Source: XYB1-FULL-44-23 sp964441445
GTDB taxonomy: Bacteria; Patescibacteriota; Microgenomatia; CAZETR01; Amesbacteraceae
NCBI GenBank assembly: GCA_964441445.1
Contig: CAYTYO010000001.1
Location: 1 to 51,708 of the forward strand
DNA: 51,708 bases
Direction: 5' to 3'
In this document: piece by piece, positions 50,220 through 51,708 of the stretch
How positions within the stretch are numbered: position 1 is the stretch's first letter
How the letters are laid out: each line of letters starts with the position of its first letter
Position numbers and translations under genes: made by a program
The notes under the pieces: generated by a model
What the model saw: only the letters and a program-made list of their open reading frames with translations
What the model was told of the DNA's origin: nothing
The model's database searches: none

Positions 50220-50729
50220 ATGGCTGAAGATATGGGTATTGAGCAAGAAAAAGTTCTCTTGACCTGGAAGGCAAAATCCCGACCTTTTAACCCCGATCAG
50301 GAGAGGTCCCGTACGGTGTTGATAGTGTTGGGAGTACTGTTAGTGGTGATATTTGCCTTTGCAGGTGAGTGGATGTTAATCACTTTAATGGCGGCGGGAG
50401 CTTTTTATTATTACGCGCAAAACCGGGTGGTCCCGGAGGAAGTAGATTATTCGATAACCAATAAAGGTCTGAAGGCTTTCGGAAGAGTGTATTTATGGTG
50501 GGAAATGAGACGATGGTGGGTAGAGGCAAAGATAAACGAGAACTTATTAGTTTTTGATTTGACGACCGGATTAATGGGGAGAATGTATGTTCCGATGGGA
50601 AATGTAAAACAACCGGAAGTCGAAAAAGTAATGGCAAAGTATTTGATATATGAGAAACCGGCAGAAACAGCTGTGGATAGGATGACGAAGTGGGTGGCGG
50701 AGAAGTTTCCTCTTGAAAACAAAATATAG
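50220..50729 (+). CDS. Two-helix membrane protein, possibly PH-like, unknown
   Basis: 169 residues from the ATG at 50220. The longer frame starting MCYINL only translates the promoter. Two helices (about 35-68) are followed by a region with VDYSITNKGLKAFGRVYLWWEMRRWWVEAKINENLLVFDLTTGLMGRMYVPM, a beta-rich pattern that could be a PH-like domain. It is Trp-rich. Function is unknown. Confidence 0.55.
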   Translation: MAEDMGIEQEKVLLTWKAKSRPFNPDQERSRTVLIVLGVLLVVIFAFAGEWMLITLMAAGAFYYYAQNRVVPEEVDYSITNKGLKAFGRVYLWWEMRRWWVEAKINENLLVFDLTTGLMGRMYVPMGNVKQPEVEKVMAKYLIYEKPAETAVDRMTKWVAEKFPLENKI

Positions 50730-50731
50730 TT

Positions 50732-50806
50732 TGGTGCTCTCTGTGAGAATCGAACTCACATCAGCAGTTCCGGAAACTGCTACTCTATCCATTGAGCTAA
50801 GAGAGC
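50732..50806 (-). tRNA. tRNA-Arg (anticodon CCG), CCA encoded
   Basis: Acceptor GCTCTCT (50806-50800) pairs with AGAGAGC (50742-50736), A73 and encoded CCA (50734-50732). The anticodon arm GCAGT-TTCCGGA-ACTGC contains CCG and the T-arm is GTGAGTTCGATTCTCAC. Reads CGG. It is the only tRNA in the window with CCA in the DNA. Confidence 0.95.
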
Positions 50807-50844
50807 GGGGGAGACAGCCAGTGAATTATAGCTTAGCGAAATGG

Positions 50845-51240
50845 CTATTTATTAAGAAAGGTGATGGTGAGCTGGAGAACTGAAGCGAAAGAGACCCAGA
50901 GAAGATAAGGGATTTGGATGTAGGTGATCCATTTGGCGTGTGGGTAAATGACTCTCATGGCCCAGATAAGTGTCGCCAGGACAAGCAAAATATCAAGTGC
51001 GGCCAGGGGGTTGTTTTTAAGGCCAAACTGGATGGGGGTGAAGGCGGCGTTAAAAATCAGATTGAGGATAAAAGGTATAACTACGGGTGTGCCAATTTTT
51101 CTGAGATAGGCAAGGCGAAAAACTGAGCCGAAAGAGATGGCTATCAGCAGATACAGAAACGTCCAAACCGGGCCGAAGAGCCAGGAGGGTGGTGCCCATG
51201 CGGGTTTGATAAGCTGAGAATACCAGGTGTAGCTATTCAT
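50845..51240 (-). CDS. tspO: TspO/MBR family protein (tryptophan-rich sensory protein)
   Basis: 131 residues from the ATG at 51240. Five helices and the family signatures WYSQLIKPAWAPPSWLFGPVWTFLYLLIAISF, LNLIFNAAFTPIQFGLKNNPLAALDILLVLATLIW and a C-terminal IPYLLWVSFASVLQLTI. It binds porphyrins and related compounds in other bacteria. The longer frame to 51279 begins with a TTG that overlaps a TATACT (51273-51268), the likely -10. Confidence 0.88.
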   Translation of the reverse strand: MNSYTWYSQLIKPAWAPPSWLFGPVWTFLYLLIAISFGSVFRLAYLRKIGTPVVIPFILNLIFNAAFTPIQFGLKNNPLAALDILLVLATLIWAMRVIYPHAKWITYIQIPYLLWVSFASVLQLTITFLNK

Positions 51241-51298
51241 GCGGCAGTTTTTTGGCTGGCAGTCGTAAGTATAGACCAATTACGCTTATTGCAGTTAT

Positions 51299-51318
51299 AC
51301 CCGGACACTTGTCCGGGT
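51299..51318 (-). terminator. Hairpin downstream of the small membrane protein genes
   Basis: ACCCGGACA (51299-51307) and TGTCCGGGT (51310-51318) form a 9-bp perfect inverted repeat. It lies after the DUF3096-like gene on the minus strand. No strong T-run on either side, so termination is plausible but not certain. Confidence 0.5.
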
Positions 51319-51332
51319 TTAAGTGCGTGATT

Positions 51333-51476
51333 TTATTTTATTAATCCAAGTCCGATTATGCCAACCAGGATTAAATACCCGGCGATGAGATAGTTAAGAA
51401 ATTTCGGAAAAGCAAGAATAAGAATTCCGAAAATTAAAGACGTCAATGGACTTAAATTTGTAAGAGAAAGACTCAT
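51333..51476 (-). CDS. DUF3096-like 47-residue membrane protein
   Basis: Read directly: MSLSLTNLSPLTSLIFGILI, then LAFPKFLNYLIAGYLILVGI and IGLGLIK. The two hydrophobic stretches around a Pro-x-x-LNY turn match DUF3096. The gene has an exceptional Shine-Dalgarno sequence, AGGAGGTGAT (51491-51482), fully complementary to the 16S rRNA 3' end, five bases before the ATG. An inverted repeat (51496-51527) lies just upstream. Confidence 0.7.
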   Translation of the reverse strand: MSLSLTNLSPLTSLIFGILILAFPKFLNYLIAGYLILVGIIGLGLIK

Positions 51477-51510
51477 TTTTTATCACCTCCTTTTTTAGGT
51501 TTTAAGAAAA

Positions 51511-51657
51511 TTAAATTCTTAAACCTAAAACACGAGCAACCAGCACGATGACGGCTATAACTAAGAGTAAGTGGATTAGGCCTCCACCAATTTTGAGGGA
51601 AAAGCCACCCAACCAAGAGATAACCAAAACAATTATTAAAATATCCAATAATCCCAT
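51511..51657 (-). CDS. lmo0937-like (DUF5670-type) 48-residue membrane protein
   Basis: Read directly: MGLLDILIIVLVISWLGGFS, then LKIGGGLIHLLLVIAVIVLV and ARVLGLRI. The W-LGG plus GGGLIH-LLLVIAVIVL pattern is typical of the lmo0937/DUF5670 family, often found near stress genes. A strong ribosome-binding site (AAAGGGGGTGA) lies upstream. It lies 34 bases upstream of the DUF3096-like gene, probably one operon. Confidence 0.7.
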   Translation of the reverse strand: MGLLDILIIVLVISWLGGFSLKIGGGLIHLLLVIAVIVLVARVLGLRI

Positions 51658-51708
51658 TTCTTTCACCCCCTTTCTAATAAGTCGTTCCCCAAGCGAAATA
51701 AATAAAAA

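Noticed and set aside
1..51708. Alternative genetic code (UGA as Gly) as in some CPR lineages
   Set aside because: smpB, gmd and other genes end at TGA at the normal family length, and no conserved gene needs an in-frame TGA.
1..51708. CRISPR array, insertion sequence or prophage
   Set aside because: No regularly spaced direct repeats, transposase or phage structural gene was seen; the only repeated DNA is the Cys-module duplication and the diverged pilin-like family.

Overview
The window looks like a chromosomal segment around the replication origin of a Candidate Phyla Radiation (Patescibacteria) bacterium. The reasons are densely packed genes with many 4-base overlaps, many small membrane proteins, a minimal envelope-linked type IV secretion (T4SS) locus, a tsaC-tsaE fusion, mostly CCA-less tRNA genes, and many genes whose start codon lies 6-8 bases after a -10 element (leaderless mRNAs). 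TGA is used as a stop (for example in smpB and gmd), so the UGA-recoded CPR lineages are unlikely. A Microgenomates-like assignment is only a guess.

Layout. 1-16.2 kb: the 3' part of tRNA-Cys, an M23 peptidase, groES-groEL, a GDP-mannose 4,6-dehydratase, a nucleotidyltransferase-fold protein, an orphan membrane-anchored solute-binding protein, VanW and Gmad2-type envelope proteins, the t6A genes tsaC-tsaE and tsaD, ribosomal protein L25, a Rossmann/DUF4012-like membrane protein, RNase H and an O-antigen-ligase-like protein. 15.8-20.6 kb: the classic origin block rpmH-rnpA-yidD-yidC-jag on the minus strand, with dnaA and dnaN on the plus strand. A DnaA box lies in the dnaA promoter and an oriC-like region lies between dnaA and dnaN.

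20.6-40.5 kb is the main accessory locus, an envelope T4SS. The first minus-strand block (25.8-20.6 kb) encodes PrgI/VirB3 fused to a Pro-rich linker and a carboxypeptidase-regulatory-like domain, a VirB4-N-like protein, the VirB4 ATPase, a CHAP-like cysteine hydrolase and small partners. A 1126-residue unknown protein lies on the opposite strand. The second minus-strand block (40.5-29.5 kb) encodes twelve consecutive VirB2/TrbC-like two-helix proteins, then a 1111-residue Cys-rich exported protein with a lysozyme-like C-terminus, then a VirB6-like protein. Three pilin-like proteins carry Cys-rich extensions, and one shares a six-Cys module with the 1111-residue protein. No VirD4, VirB11 or VirB8/9/10 homologue is visible in the window.

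40.6-51.7 kb: a SpoIID-type amidase activator with a coiled coil, PH-domain and small membrane proteins, a PP2C-like/propeller protein, smpB, ssrA (tmRNA), comF, tRNA-Ser(GCU), tRNA-Ser(UGA), tRNA-Arg(CCG), several unrecognised small proteins, TspO, and two tiny membrane proteins (DUF3096-like and lmo0937-like). The nearby comF makes a DNA-uptake role for the T4SS conceivable, but attachment or secretion is equally compatible.

All family calls are made by eye from motifs and no database search was run. Promoters are motif-based predictions. The only gene-free stretch longer than 300 bases by protein-coding criteria (46855-47326) is filled by the tmRNA gene.
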